Source: Streptomyces caeruleatus
Lineage (GTDB): Bacteria > Actinomycetota > Actinomycetes > Streptomycetales > Streptomycetaceae
Length of the DNA stretch: 64,000 nt
Reading direction: 5' to 3'
NCBI RefSeq assembly: GCF_001514235.1
Contig: NZ_KQ948932.1
Coordinates: 237,523 to 301,522, forward strand
Positions 8,502 through 17,479 of the stretch are shown here, in pieces. How positions within the stretch are numbered: position 1 is the first letter of the stretch; every line of letters starts with the position of its first letter. The notes beneath the pieces are model-generated. The model did not search any database, was not told where the DNA came from, and saw only the letters and a program-made list of their open reading frames with translations. The position numbers and the translations under genes are program-made.

Positions 8502-10031
8502 ATGTCCCAGAACACCCCTGTCTACGACTACGTCGTCATCGGCGGCGGCACCGCAGGTTCCGTCATCGCCTCCCGCCTCACCGAGAACCCCGACACCACC
8601 GTCGCCGTCATCGAGGGCGGCCCCAGTGATGTCGGCCGCGACGACGTCCTCACGCTGCGCCGCTGGATGGGCCTCCTCGGCGGCGACCTCGACTACGACT
8701 ACCCCACCACCGAGCAGCCACGCGGCAACTCGCACATCCGGCACAGCCGGGCCCGTGTCCTCGGCGGATGTTCCAGCCACAACACGCTCATCGCCTTCAA
8801 GCCGCTGCCGTCCGACTGGGACGAGTGGGAGGAGGCCGGTGCCACGGGCTGGGGCGCGGTGCCGATGGAGGCGTACTACGCGCGGCTGAAGAACAACATC
8901 GTCCCGGTCGACGAGAAGGACCGGAACGCCATCGCCCGCGACTTCGTCGACTCGGCGCAGGGCGCGCTCGGCGTCCCGCGTGTCGAGGGCTTCAACAAGC
9001 AGCCCTTCACCGAGGGCGTCGGCTTCTTCGACCTCGCCTACCACCCCGAGAACAACAAGCGTTCCTCGGCGTCGGTGGCGTATCTGCACCCGGTGATGGA
9101 CGAGCGGGAGAACCTGACGATCCTGCTGGAGACCTGGGCGTACAAGCTGGAGCTGAACGGCACCCGGGCCGAGGGCGTCCACGTCCGTACCAAGGACGGC
9201 GAGGAAGTCCTGATCCGCGCCCGGCGCGAGGTCGTCCTGTGCGCCGGCGCCGTCGACTCGCCCCGGCTGCTGATGCACTCCGGCATCGGGCCCAAGGAGG
9301 ACCTCACCCAGCTGGGCATCCCGGTCGTCCACGACCTGCCCGGCGTCGGCGAGAACCTGCTCGACCACCCCGAGTCGGTGATCGTCTGGGAGACGAACGG
9401 ACCGATCCCCGACAACTCCGCGATGGATTCGGACGCCGGGCTTTTCGTGCGGCGCGACCCCGAACACCAGGGCCCCGACCTGATGTTCCACTTCTACCAG
9501 ATCCCGTTCACGGACAACCCGGAGCGACTGGGCTACCGGCGCCCGGAGTTCGGGGTGTCCATGACCCCCAACATCCCCAAGCCGAAGAGCCGCGGCCGGC
9601 TGTACCTGACCAGCGCCGACCCGGCCGTGAAGCCCGCGCTGGACTTCCGCTACTTCACCGACGAGGACGACTACGACGGCCGCACCCTCGTCGACGGCAT
9701 CCGCATCGCCCGTGAGATAGCGAAGACCGAACCGCTCGCGAGCTGGCTCAAGCGGGAGGTGTGCCCCGGCCCCGACGTCGACGGCGACGAGGAGCTGGGC
9801 GAGTACGCGCGCAAGGTCGCGCACACCGTGTACCACCCGGCCGGCACCTGCCGTATGGGCGCCGCCGACGACGAACTGGCCGTGGTCGACCCACAGTTGA
9901 GGATCCGAGGCCTGGACGGCATCCGTATCGCCGACGCCTCCGTCTTCCCGACGATGACCGCCGTGAACCCGATGATCGGGGTGCTCATGGTCGGGGAGAA
10001 GGCCGTCGATCTGCTTGGAGGTGAGGCGTGA
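8502..10031 (+). CDS. betA: GMC-family oxidoreductase (choline dehydrogenase-like)
   Basis: This 509-residue flavoprotein has the FAD-binding dinucleotide fold at the N-terminus (YVVIGGGTAGSVIASRL, ~9-25). The GMC signature follows in two places: around ARVLGGCSSHN (~85) and CAGAVDSPRLLMHSGIG (~247). The catalytic His lies in VYHPAGTCRMG (~445), with the closing NPMIGVLMVGEKA. It most likely oxidises choline to betaine aldehyde, feeding the dehydrogenase upstream. Substrate is inferred from context; other GMC alcohol oxidases look alike. Its stop overlaps the ATG of the ABC ATPase gene. Confidence 0.85.
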   Translation: MSQNTPVYDYVVIGGGTAGSVIASRLTENPDTTVAVIEGGPSDVGRDDVLTLRRWMGLLGGDLDYDYPTTEQPRGNSHIRHSRARVLGGCSSHNTLIAFKPLPSDWDEWEEAGATGWGAVPMEAYYARLKNNIVPVDEKDRNAIARDFVDSAQGALGVPRVEGFNKQPFTEGVGFFDLAYHPENNKRSSASVAYLHPVMDERENLTILLETWAYKLELNGTRAEGVHVRTKDGEEVLIRARREVVLCAGAVDSPRLLMHSGIGPKEDLTQLGIPVVHDLPGVGENLLDHPESVIVWETNGPIPDNSAMDSDAGLFVRRDPEHQGPDLMFHFYQIPFTDNPERLGYRRPEFGVSMTPNIPKPKSRGRLYLTSADPAVKPALDFRYFTDEDDYDGRTLVDGIRIAREIAKTEPLASWLKREVCPGPDVDGDEELGEYARKVAHTVYHPAGTCRMGAADDELAVVDPQLRIRGLDGIRIADASVFPTMTAVNPMIGVLMVGEKAVDLLGGEA

Positions 10032-11224
10032 TGAGTACTACCCCTACTGCCCCTGGTACCGCTACTGCCCCTGGTACCGCTACTGCCCCTGGTACCGCTA
10101 CTACCCCTCGTGCCGCTGGTACCCCTGGTGCCACTGATACCCCTGTCTTCTCTGTCGACGGTCTCTGGAAGGTCTTCGGGCCGAAGGCGCACCGCGTCCC
10201 CGCCGACCCCGAGCTCGCCGGGCTCACGTCCGCCGAGCTGCGCGCCCGCACCGGCTGCACGGCGGCCGTCCAGGACGTCTCCTTCGACGTCCGCAAGGGC
10301 GAGGTCTTCGTCGTCATGGGCCTGTCCGGCTCCGGCAAGTCCACGCTGGTGCGCTGTCTGACCCGGCTGATCGAGCCGACGGCCGGGACCATCGCCATCG
10401 ACGGCGAGGACGTCCGCGCCATGGACAAGACCCGGCTGCGCGAACTGCGCCGGCACCGTGCCGCGATGGTCTTCCAGCACTTCGGCCTGCTCCCGCACCG
10501 TACGGTCCTGGACAACGTGGCGTACGGCCTGGAGATCCAGGGCGTCGGCAGGGCCGAGCGCCGTGAGCGGGCCGCCCAGGTCGTCGCCAAGGTCGGCCTG
10601 GAGGGCATGGAGCACCGCAGGCCGGGCCAGCTGTCCGGCGGTCAGCGCCAGCGGGTCGGTCTGGCCCGGGCGCTCGCGGTGGACCCGGAGGTCCTGCTCT
10701 TCGACGAGCCGTTCAGCGCGCTCGACCCGCTGATCCGGCGGGACATGCAGGAGGAGGTCGTCCGCTTGCACCGCGAGGAGGGCCGCACGATGGTCTTCAT
10801 CACCCATGACCTCAGCGAGGCCCTCAAGCTGGGCGACCGTATCGCCCTCATGCGCGACGGCCGCGTCGTCCAGCTGGGCACGCCCGAGGAGATCGTGGGC
10901 TCCCCGGCCGACGACTACGTCCGCGAGTTCGTCCGTGACGTGCCGCGCGAGCAGGTCATGACCGTGCGTACGGCCATGCGTGCCGCGTCGGCGGACGAGA
11001 GCGGCGACGGGCCGGCGGTCGCGCCGGACGCGACGGTGTCCGAGGCCATCGAGGCCGTGGCGCGCACCGGTGCCCCGGCCCGGGTCATGGAGGGCGGGCG
11101 CTGTCTGGGGGTCGTCGACCACGAACGGCTCCTCGGCGTCGTGGCGGGCACGGAGCACCACGACCCGGGCGGGGCCGAGCACGGTGTCGTAGCGGGGGCG
11201 GGGAAGCGCAAGGAGGTGGCTTGA
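10031..11224 (+). CDS. Glycine betaine/proline ABC transporter, ATP-binding protein
   Basis: The product is 397 residues. ATG 10031 (TGATG overlap with the previous stop, GGAGG 8 nt upstream) is preferred over GTG 10028. It has Walker A GLSGSGKS, the Q-loop, the signature LSGGQRQR, Walker B VLLFDEP and the H-loop ITHD. The lineage-specific N-terminal segment around SVDGLWKVFGP and the C-terminal CBS-like region fit the ProV/OpuAA class of osmoprotectant importers. The first ~30 residues are a Pro/Thr/Ala repeat encoded by an 18-bp tandem repeat. It powers import with the double permease and lipoprotein that follow. Confidence 0.93.
   Translation: MSTTPTAPGTATAPGTATAPGTATTPRAAGTPGATDTPVFSVDGLWKVFGPKAHRVPADPELAGLTSAELRARTGCTAAVQDVSFDVRKGEVFVVMGLSGSGKSTLVRCLTRLIEPTAGTIAIDGEDVRAMDKTRLRELRRHRAAMVFQHFGLLPHRTVLDNVAYGLEIQGVGRAERRERAAQVVAKVGLEGMEHRRPGQLSGGQRQRVGLARALAVDPEVLLFDEPFSALDPLIRRDMQEEVVRLHREEGRTMVFITHDLSEALKLGDRIALMRDGRVVQLGTPEEIVGSPADDYVREFVRDVPREQVMTVRTAMRAASADESGDGPAVAPDATVSEAIEAVARTGAPARVMEGGRCLGVVDHERLLGVVAGTEHHDPGGAEHGVVAGAGKRKEVA
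10045..10098 (+). repeat. Three exact 18-bp repeats in the ATPase N-terminus
   Basis: TACTGCCCCTGGTACCGC occurs three times head to tail, with degenerate copies on both sides. It encodes a TAPGTA-type hexapeptide repeat ahead of the folded ATPase domain, so copy number can change without shifting the frame. Confidence 0.9.
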
Positions 11225-13173
11225 TGGCCACCGTCACCACTGCCGCCCCGCGCATCGGCGTTCCGGGCGCCCTCAAACACCCCGTCCTCCGCAAGCTCCT
11301 GCTGCTCGCCCTCGCCGCCGCGATCCTCGTGCCGCTGGCGAACGCCCGCTGGGCGAGCGGCAGCTGGCCCGCCGCGCTGACCGTCGACTTCTCCGACCAG
11401 CTGACCAAGGCCAGCGTCTGGATCATCGACAACCGGGACAGCCACCCGCTGTTCGTCTACTTCTTCGGGCACATCAGCAACGCGGTCGTGCTCTCCGTAC
11501 GCGCCGTGTACCTGGTGCTGCTCGCGGCCGGCTGGGCCGGCGTCACCGCCGCGGCGTCCCTGGTCGCCTGGCGGGTCGCGGGCTGGAGGCTCGCCGCCGG
11601 TACCGGCGTGGCGCTGCTGGCCTGCGGGTTCCTCGGCATGTGGATCCCGACCATGCAGACCCTCGCGCTGATGGTCGTGGCGGTCCTCGCCTCCGTCGTC
11701 GTGGGCGCGCTGCTGGGCCTCGCCGCCGGACTGTCCGACCGGATGGACAAGATCCTGCGCCCCGTCCTGGACACCATGCAGGTGCTCCCGGCGTACGCCT
11801 ACCTGCTCCCCGTCGTCCTGGTCTTCGGCATGGGCGTCCCCGCGGCCGTCCTGGCCACCGTCGTCTACGCCGCCCCGCCGATGGCCCGCCTCACCGCCCT
11901 CGGCCTGCGCGGCGCCGACAAGGAGGTGCTGGAGGCCGTCGAGTCGCTCGGCGCCACCGCACGGCAGCGCCTGCTGACCGCCCGTATCCCGCTGGCCAGC
12001 CACGAACTCCTGCTCGGCCTCAACCAGACGATCATGATGGCGCTGTCGATGGCGGTCATCGCGTCGGTCATCGGTGCCGGCGGCCTCGGTGACCGCGTCT
12101 ACCAGGCGCTGTCCACGGTCGACGTCGGCGCGGCCCTCGCGGCCGGCGTCCCGATCGTGCTGCTCGCCGTCGTCCTGGACCGGGTGACCGGCGCGGCGGG
12201 GGAGGGCCTCGGTGAGGAGCCGCGGCCGAACGGCCGGGCACGCTGGCTGTTCGCCCTGGCCGCCGCCGTCGCCGTGGCCGTCACCGGGCGTCTCGTGGGC
12301 CGTCTCGACTGGCCCGAGGCCTGGACCCTGAACATCGCCGAGCCGGTCAACCGCGCCGTCGACTGGATGACCGACCACCTCTACTCCGGGGTCCCCGTCA
12401 TCGGCGGCACCGCCGACTGGGCGGCCCACTTCACCACCTGGGTCCTCGACCCCGTGCGCGACACCCTGCAGTGGCTGCCCTGGTGGTCGCTCCTGCTGAT
12501 CGTCGCCGCGCTGGCCTGGCTGATCGGCACCTGGCGCACCGCGCTGACCGCCGTCCTCGCCATGGCCGCGATCGGCGTCCTGGGCGTGTGGACACCGGCG
12601 CTCGACACCCTCTCGCAGGTGCTGGCGGCCGTAGCCGTCACCCTGGTCCTGGGCTTCGCGACCGGTATCGCGGCCGCCCGCAGCGACCGCGTGGAGCGGC
12701 TGCTGCGGCCCGTCCTGGACGTCTTCCAGACGATGCCGCAGTTCGTGTACCTGATCCCGGTGGTCGCGCTGTTCGGCGTCGGCCGCGCCCCGGCCGTCGC
12801 GGCGGCCGTCGTCTACGCGCTGCCCGCCGTCGTCCGCATCACCACCCAGGGCCTGCGCCAGGTCGACCCGGCCGCCCTGGAGTCGGCCCGCTCGCTCGGC
12901 GCGACGCCCGCCCAGCAGCTGCGACAGGTCCAACTCCCGCTCGCCCGCCCGGCGTTGCTGCTCGCCGTCAACCAGGGCGTCGTCCTGGTCCTCGCCGTCG
13001 TCATCATCGGCGGCCTGGTCGGCGGAGGCGCGCTCGGCTACGACGTCGTCGCCGGACTCGCGCAGGGCGACCTCGCGACCGGTCTGGTGGCCGGTGTGGC
13101 GATCGTCTGCCTGGGCCTGATGCTCGACCGGGTGACCCAGCCGACGGAACGCCGCGCGAAGAAGGGAGCGTGA
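11224..13173 (+). CDS. Glycine betaine ABC transporter permease, two permease domains in one chain
   Basis: The product is 649 residues, starting at ATG 11224 (TGATG overlap with the ATPase stop, AGGAGG upstream). It holds two OpuAB-type permease modules. The first is around residues 130-315, with the cytosolic coupling (EAA) loop EAVESLGATARQRLLTARIP. The second is around 450-640, with ESARSLGATPAQQLRQVQLP. Each has about five transmembrane segments, with extra helices at the N-terminus and between modules. A typical ProW/OpuAB carries one module and works as a homodimer; here the channel can be a pseudo-dimer from a single polypeptide. Confidence 0.93.
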   Translation: MATVTTAAPRIGVPGALKHPVLRKLLLLALAAAILVPLANARWASGSWPAALTVDFSDQLTKASVWIIDNRDSHPLFVYFFGHISNAVVLSVRAVYLVLLAAGWAGVTAAASLVAWRVAGWRLAAGTGVALLACGFLGMWIPTMQTLALMVVAVLASVVVGALLGLAAGLSDRMDKILRPVLDTMQVLPAYAYLLPVVLVFGMGVPAAVLATVVYAAPPMARLTALGLRGADKEVLEAVESLGATARQRLLTARIPLASHELLLGLNQTIMMALSMAVIASVIGAGGLGDRVYQALSTVDVGAALAAGVPIVLLAVVLDRVTGAAGEGLGEEPRPNGRARWLFALAAAVAVAVTGRLVGRLDWPEAWTLNIAEPVNRAVDWMTDHLYSGVPVIGGTADWAAHFTTWVLDPVRDTLQWLPWWSLLLIVAALAWLIGTWRTALTAVLAMAAIGVLGVWTPALDTLSQVLAAVAVTLVLGFATGIAAARSDRVERLLRPVLDVFQTMPQFVYLIPVVALFGVGRAPAVAAAVVYALPAVVRITTQGLRQVDPAALESARSLGATPAQQLRQVQLPLARPALLLAVNQGVVLVLAVVIIGGLVGGGALGYDVVAGLAQGDLATGLVAGVAIVCLGLMLDRVTQPTERRAKKGA

Positions 13174-13174
13174 C

Positions 13175-14146
13175 ATGCGCGTTCGTATGCGTACGACTGC
13201 CGTAGTGGCCGGCGTGTCCTCGCTGGCGCTGCTCACCGGCCTGACCGGCTGCGGTGCCGCCGACATGACCAAGCAGGCCTCGCCGTTCGCGAACGCCCAG
13301 GGCGCGAAGTCCGTAACCCTGTCCGTGCAGTCCTGGGTCGGCGCGCAGGCCAACGTGGCCGTCGCCCAGTACCTGCTGGAGCACGAGCTCGGCTACCGCG
13401 TCGACACCGTCCAGATCGACGAGGTCCCCGCCTGGGACGCGCTCAGCCAGGGCCGCGTCGACGCGCTCCTGGAGGACTGGGGGCACCCGGAGGAGGAGCA
13501 GCGGTACGTCAAGGACAAGAAGACGATCGTGCCCGGCGGCGACCTCGGGGTCACCGGGCACATCGGCTGGTTCGTCCCGACGTACTTCGCGAAGGCCCAC
13601 CCGGACGTCACCGACTGGAAGAACCTCGACAAGTACGCCGACCAGCTGCGCACCGCCGAGAGCGGCGGCAAGGGCCAGCTGATGGACGGCTCGCCCTCCT
13701 ACGTCACCAACGACAAGGCGCTGGTGAAGAACCTGGGCCTGGACTACCAGGTGGTCTTCGCCGGTTCGGAGGCCGCGCAGATCACGCAGATCAAACAGTT
13801 CGCCAAGGAGAAGAAGCCCTTCCTGACGTACTGGTACTCCCCGCAGTGGCTGTTCAAGAAGGTCCCCATGACCGAGGTGAAGCTGCCCGCGTACAAGGAG
13901 GGCTGCGACGCCGACCCGGAGAAGGTCGCCTGCGCCTATCCGCACACCCCGCTGCAGAAGTACCTCAACGCGGACTTCGCCAAGAGCGGCGGCGAGGCGG
14001 CGGCCCTGCTGAAGAAGTTCAAGTGGACGACCGAGGACCAGAACGAGGTCTCCCTGATGATCGCCGAGCAGAAGCTGTCGCCCGAGGAGGCGGCGAAGAA
14101 GTGGGTGGACAGCCACGAGTCCACGTGGAAGGCGTGGCTGTCCTGA
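13175..14146 (+). CDS. Glycine betaine ABC transporter substrate-binding lipoprotein
   Basis: The product is 323 residues. The N-terminus has a lipoprotein signal (RMRTTAVVAGVSSLALL) and lipobox LTGC, with Cys near 27 as the lipidated residue. The mature part is an OpuAC/ProX-type binding fold: the ligand-facing Trp in QSWVGAQ, WDALSQGRVDALLEDW and HIGWFVP, and a late YSPQWLF. It begins 1 nt after the permease stop and closes the betaine synthesis/uptake unit. It would capture betaine at the outer face of the membrane. Confidence 0.93.
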   Translation: MRVRMRTTAVVAGVSSLALLTGLTGCGAADMTKQASPFANAQGAKSVTLSVQSWVGAQANVAVAQYLLEHELGYRVDTVQIDEVPAWDALSQGRVDALLEDWGHPEEEQRYVKDKKTIVPGGDLGVTGHIGWFVPTYFAKAHPDVTDWKNLDKYADQLRTAESGGKGQLMDGSPSYVTNDKALVKNLGLDYQVVFAGSEAAQITQIKQFAKEKKPFLTYWYSPQWLFKKVPMTEVKLPAYKEGCDADPEKVACAYPHTPLQKYLNADFAKSGGEAAALLKKFKWTTEDQNEVSLMIAEQKLSPEEAAKKWVDSHESTWKAWLS

Positions 14147-14150
14147 TCCT

Positions 14151-14885
14151 CTAGGGCCTGACGCCCTGGTTCAGGTGCGCGGCGATCTCGCGCAGCGCCT
14201 GTGCGGCGCTGCGCTGCATCCCCGGCCCGAACGTGATCCGGGTGGCCCCGAGTTCGCCGAGCGCGCTGGGCGAGGGGCCGTCCCCGGTCACGGTGCCGTG
14301 CACATTGACCGGCCCCTGGATGCCGGACCGCAACAGCGGCAGTACGTCGAAGGGGGCGCCGATCGGATACACGCAGTCGGCGCCCGCGGCGACGTACAGC
14401 GCGGCCCGCTCGATGGCCCGTTCCGGAGCGGACACACCCCGGATGAACGTGTCCACGCGCGCGTTGACGAACAGCTGGTCCCCGGCCGCGTACCGCACCT
14501 CGGCGAGCCACTCGGCGTGGGCGCGCGGGTCCTTCAGGACCCCGGCCTCGGAGTCCTCCAGGTTGCAGCCCACGGCACCGCTCTCCAGCAGCCGCTCGAC
14601 CAGCTCCTTCGGCGCGATCCCGTAGCCGCCCTCCATGTCCGCCGACACCGGCACGTCCACCGCCCGGACGATCCGGGCGACCGCCGCGAACATCTCGTCG
14701 GCCGGGGTCTGCCCGTCCTCGTAGCCGAGGGAGGCGGCGACGGCCGCACTGGGCGTGGCCAGCGCGGGGGAACCGGCCTCGACGCAGACGCGCGCGGAGG
14801 CGGCGTCCCACGGTCCGGGCAGGACGAGCGGGTCGCCGGGTGCCGTGCGCCGGTGCAGGGCACGGAAGGTCTCGACCTTGGTCAT
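14151..14885 (-). CDS. Isocitrate lyase/PEP mutase family protein
   Basis: The product is 244 residues with the TIM-barrel pattern of the ICL/PEP-mutase superfamily: PGPWDAASARVCVEAG near 23, the Mg-binding SADMEGGYG near 82, GCNLEDSE near 105 and FVNARVD near 138. The Lys-Cys-Gly-His loop of true isocitrate lyase is absent, so a C-C or C-P lyase or mutase acting on another 2-oxo or phosphono acid is more likely. The start overlaps the stop of the upstream AhpD-like gene by 4 bp (ATGA), making it third in a coupled operon. Confidence 0.85.
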   Translation of the reverse strand: MTKVETFRALHRRTAPGDPLVLPGPWDAASARVCVEAGSPALATPSAAVAASLGYEDGQTPADEMFAAVARIVRAVDVPVSADMEGGYGIAPKELVERLLESGAVGCNLEDSEAGVLKDPRAHAEWLAEVRYAAGDQLFVNARVDTFIRGVSAPERAIERAALYVAAGADCVYPIGAPFDVLPLLRSGIQGPVNVHGTVTGDGPSPSALGELGATRITFGPGMQRSAAQALREIAAHLNQGVRP

Positions 14886-15352
14886 GGTGTGTGTCCCCCT
14901 GGTGGAATGCGGCGGCCGACCATCATCCGGTTCCAGTTGTTGATGGCGACGATCAGCGCGATGAGATGGGCGAGTCGGGTGTCGTCGAAGTGCGCGGCGG
15001 CACGGTCGTACACATCGTCGGGCACGAAGCCGTCCGTGAGAACGGTGACCGCCTCGGTCAGCGCCAGCGCGGCCCGTTCCCGCGCGTCGAACAGGCCCTC
15101 CGCCTCCTCCCAGGCGGCCAGCATGTCCAGCCGGTCCTCACTCACCCCGTACGCGCGGGCGATCCCGAGGTGCATGTCCAGGCAGAACGCGCAGTGGTTG
15201 AGCTGCGAGGCCCGGATCACGACGAGCTCGGCGAGGGCCGGATCACCGAGGCCCTTCTTCGCGGCGGCGCTCACGGCCGACATGGCCTGGGCGACGGCGG
15301 GGTCGAGCAGCGTCGTCCGACGTGTCGTCCGAGGCGTCGTCCGGACGGTCAC
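14882..15352 (-). CDS. AhpD-like carboxymuconolactone decarboxylase-family protein (second copy)
   Basis: The product is 156 residues from GTG 15352, which overlaps the stop of the upstream paralogue by 4 bp; an ATG at 15415 would overlap it by 67 bp. It carries the redox/proton-relay motif NHCAFCLDMHLG of AhpD-type alkylhydroperoxidases. It is a close paralogue of the upstream gene, so this is a tandem duplication. It probably acts as a peroxidase or a gamma-carboxymuconolactone-type decarboxylase; the actual substrate is unknown. Confidence 0.85.
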   Translation of the reverse strand: MTVRTTPRTTRRTTLLDPAVAQAMSAVSAAAKKGLGDPALAELVVIRASQLNHCAFCLDMHLGIARAYGVSEDRLDMLAAWEEAEGLFDARERAALALTEAVTVLTDGFVPDDVYDRAAAHFDDTRLAHLIALIVAINNWNRMMVGRRIPPGGHTP

Positions 15353-15861
15353 AGGTGCTGCCCCGGCTGGTAGTGCCCCGGGGTCCGCCGACAGGTCACC
15401 CCGAACCGGTTCCACGCGTTGATCACGCTGATCGCGGCGATCAGCTGCGCCAGCTCGGCCTCCTCGAAGTGCGCGGCGGCACGCTCGTAGACCTCGTCCG
15501 GCACGAAGCCGTCGGTCAGCACGGTCACGGCCTCCGTCAGCTCCAGCGCCGCGAGCTCCCTCTCGGTGTAGAAGTGCCGCGACTCCTCCCAGGCGCTCAA
15601 CTGCACGATCCGCTCGACGCTCTCGCCGGCCGCGAGCGCGTCCTTGGTGTGCATGTCGAGGCAGAACGCGCAGTGGTTGAGCTGCGAGGCCCGGATCTTC
15701 ACCAGCTCGCGCAGAACCGGGTCGAGCCCCCGCCCGGCCGCCGCGTCGAGCCGGATCATGGCCTTGAAGACGTCGGGGGCGAGAGCGGCCCAGTCCAGGC
15801 GCGGGGTGGGCTCGGACGCATAGGTGACGGTCGTGGTGGTGCTCTCTTCAGTGGTCGTCAT
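15349..15861 (-). CDS. AhpD-like carboxymuconolactone decarboxylase-family protein (first copy)
   Basis: The product is 170 residues, with a Thr-rich N-terminus (TTTEESTTTTVTY) and then the CMD/AhpD helix pair with the CxxC motif NHCAFCLDMHTKD near 96. It shares long stretches with the next gene (LTEAVTVLTDGFVPD). It is first of three coupled genes and transcribed away from a MocR regulator 47 bp away, which is probably its regulator. Redox enzymes of this type use the Cys pair and nearby His. Confidence 0.88.
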   Translation of the reverse strand: MTTTEESTTTTVTYASEPTPRLDWAALAPDVFKAMIRLDAAAGRGLDPVLRELVKIRASQLNHCAFCLDMHTKDALAAGESVERIVQLSAWEESRHFYTERELAALELTEAVTVLTDGFVPDEVYERAAAHFEEAELAQLIAAISVINAWNRFGVTCRRTPGHYQPGQHL

Positions 15862-15908
15862 GATCTCGACCCTAGGAGCGAAGCAGCCCAGGAGTATGGT
15901 CCACTTCC
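15862..15908. promoter_or_regulatory. Divergent control region, AhpD operon / MocR gene
   Basis: Only 47 bp separate the two start codons, so both promoters must overlap here. TATGGTCCACTTCC (15895-15908), which ends where the MocR start codon begins, reads AAGTGGACC on the other strand. That resembles the direct-repeat half sites of MocR regulators. Operator role is inference. Confidence 0.4.
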
Positions 15909-17306
15909 ATGGCGAAACCTTGGGCCGCTTTCGGTGTCGACCTCCACCTGGAACCGGCGGGACCGGGCCTGCGCCGAGGCCTGACCGCAGCCCTGCGGGA
16001 GGCCGTCCGCACCGGCCGCCTCGCCCCCGGCACCCGGCTGCCCTCCTCCCGCTCCCTCGCCGCCGACCTCGGCATCGCCCGCAACACGGTCGCCGAGGCC
16101 TACGCCGAACTGGTCGCCGAGGGCTGGCTCACCGCCCGCCAGGGCTCGGGCACACGCGTCGCCGACCGCCCGGTGATCCCGCCGACCGGCACGACCGCCC
16201 CACCGCACCGCGAGCGCCCGCGCCCCGTCTACGACCTGGTCCCCGGCACCCCCGATCTCGCCGCCTTCCCCCGCACGGAGTGGCTCAAGGCGGCCCGCCG
16301 CGCCTTCCTCGCCGCCCCGAACCAGGCCCTCGGCTACGGCGACCCCCGCGGCCGCCCCGAGCTGCGCACCGCCCTCGCCGGCTACCTCGCCCGAGCGCGG
16401 GGCGTGCGCGCCGACCCCGAGCGCGTGGTGGTGTGCGCGGGCTTCGTACACGGCCTGCAACTCCTCGGCAGAGCGCTGCGGGCGCGCGGCCTGGACACGG
16501 TCGCGGTGGAGTCGTACGGCCTGCCCCCGCACTGGAAACAACTGACGGCGGCGGGCTTGACCACCACACCCTTGGCCTTCGACGAACTGGGCACGAACCC
16601 GGGGAGGTTGGGGGAGGACCGCTCGATCGGCGCGGTGCTCCTCACCCCGGCCCACCAGTTCCCCATGGGCATGCCCCTGCACCGCGACCGCCGGGCCACG
16701 GTGGTGGACTGGGCGCGCCGCACCGACGGAGTGGTCCTGGAGGACGACTACGACGGCGAGTTCCGCTACGACCGCCAGCCCGTCGGCGCGCTCCAGGGCC
16801 TCGACCCCGACCGCGTCGTCTACCTCGGCACCGCCAGCAAATCCCTCGCCCCCGGCCTGCGACTGGCCTGGATGGTGCTGCCGCCGACGCTGGTGGACGC
16901 GGTCACGGAGGCCAAGGGCGGCTCGGACACCTGCGGCGCGGTGGACCAGCTGACGCTGGCCGAGTTCCTCACCTCCGGCGCCTACGACCGCCACGTCCGC
17001 GCCGCCCGCCTGCGCTACCGCCGCCGCAGAGACGCCCTGGTCCAGGCCCTCGCCACCCACGCCCCCCACCTCCAGGTCACCGGCATCGCCGCCGGCCTCC
17101 ACGCCGTCCTACGCCTCCCACCCGGCACCGAACAGTCCGTCCTCCAAGCCGCCACCTGGCAGCGCCTGGCCCTCCACGGCCTGAGCGCCTACCGCCACGA
17201 GTCGTCCACGACGGAACGCCTGGACGCCCTGGTCGTGGGCTACGGGACGCCTCCGGACCATGCGTGGGCGGGGGCGTTGGAGGCGTTGTGCAGGGTGCTG
17301 CCGTGA
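15909..17306 (+). CDS. MocR/PdxR-type regulator (GntR DNA-binding domain + aminotransferase domain)
   Basis: The product is 465 residues. Residues ~15-85 are a GntR winged helix (PGTRLPSSRSLAADLGIARN), followed by a linker to ~125. A PLP-dependent fold-type I aminotransferase domain runs to the end; the PLP-binding Lys lies in YLGTASKSLAPG (~315) and LEDDYDGEFRY supplies the PLP Asp/Tyr motif. Such proteins sense PLP or an amino compound. It is divergent from the AhpD/AhpD/ICL operon and is its likely regulator. Confidence 0.9.
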   Translation: MAKPWAAFGVDLHLEPAGPGLRRGLTAALREAVRTGRLAPGTRLPSSRSLAADLGIARNTVAEAYAELVAEGWLTARQGSGTRVADRPVIPPTGTTAPPHRERPRPVYDLVPGTPDLAAFPRTEWLKAARRAFLAAPNQALGYGDPRGRPELRTALAGYLARARGVRADPERVVVCAGFVHGLQLLGRALRARGLDTVAVESYGLPPHWKQLTAAGLTTTPLAFDELGTNPGRLGEDRSIGAVLLTPAHQFPMGMPLHRDRRATVVDWARRTDGVVLEDDYDGEFRYDRQPVGALQGLDPDRVVYLGTASKSLAPGLRLAWMVLPPTLVDAVTEAKGGSDTCGAVDQLTLAEFLTSGAYDRHVRAARLRYRRRRDALVQALATHAPHLQVTGIAAGLHAVLRLPPGTEQSVLQAATWQRLALHGLSAYRHESSTTERLDALVVGYGTPPDHAWAGALEALCRVLP

Positions 17307-17326
17307 GAACGAATGGAGATGTTCGC

Positions 17327-17470
17327 CCAGCGTCCGAGGACGAGCCGCCCTTTCAGCCCGTCCGGCGTTTGAGGACGAGGCCCTTCGGGCCGACAGCGGG
17401 GTCTGGGGCGGCAGCCCCAGCGGGGTCGAAGGGGCGGAGCCCCTTCAAGGGATGGGACGGGTAGGGGCGG
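17327..17470. repeat. Dispersed Streptomyces intergenic element with stem-loops
   Basis: The 173-bp gap downstream of the MocR gene is filled by a sequence common between Streptomyces genes (TTTCAGCCCGTCCGGCGTTT and onwards). It contains two hairpins, CTGGGGC/GCCCCAG and GAAGGGGC/GCCCCTTC (about 17,427-17,446). It lies between converging genes and may act as a bidirectional terminator; it is not gene-specific. Confidence 0.7.
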
Positions 17471-17479
17471 CGGGGGCGC

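Noticed and set aside
6807..9836. A 1009-codon open frame antisense to the betaine genes
   Set aside because: It opposes genes with clear catalytic motifs; its composition (Arg, Gly, Val, His bias) is the usual mirror of GC-rich coding DNA. The same reasoning removes long antisense frames at 10,915-13,353, 18,972-21,761, 21,637-22,989, 53,297-54,994 and others.
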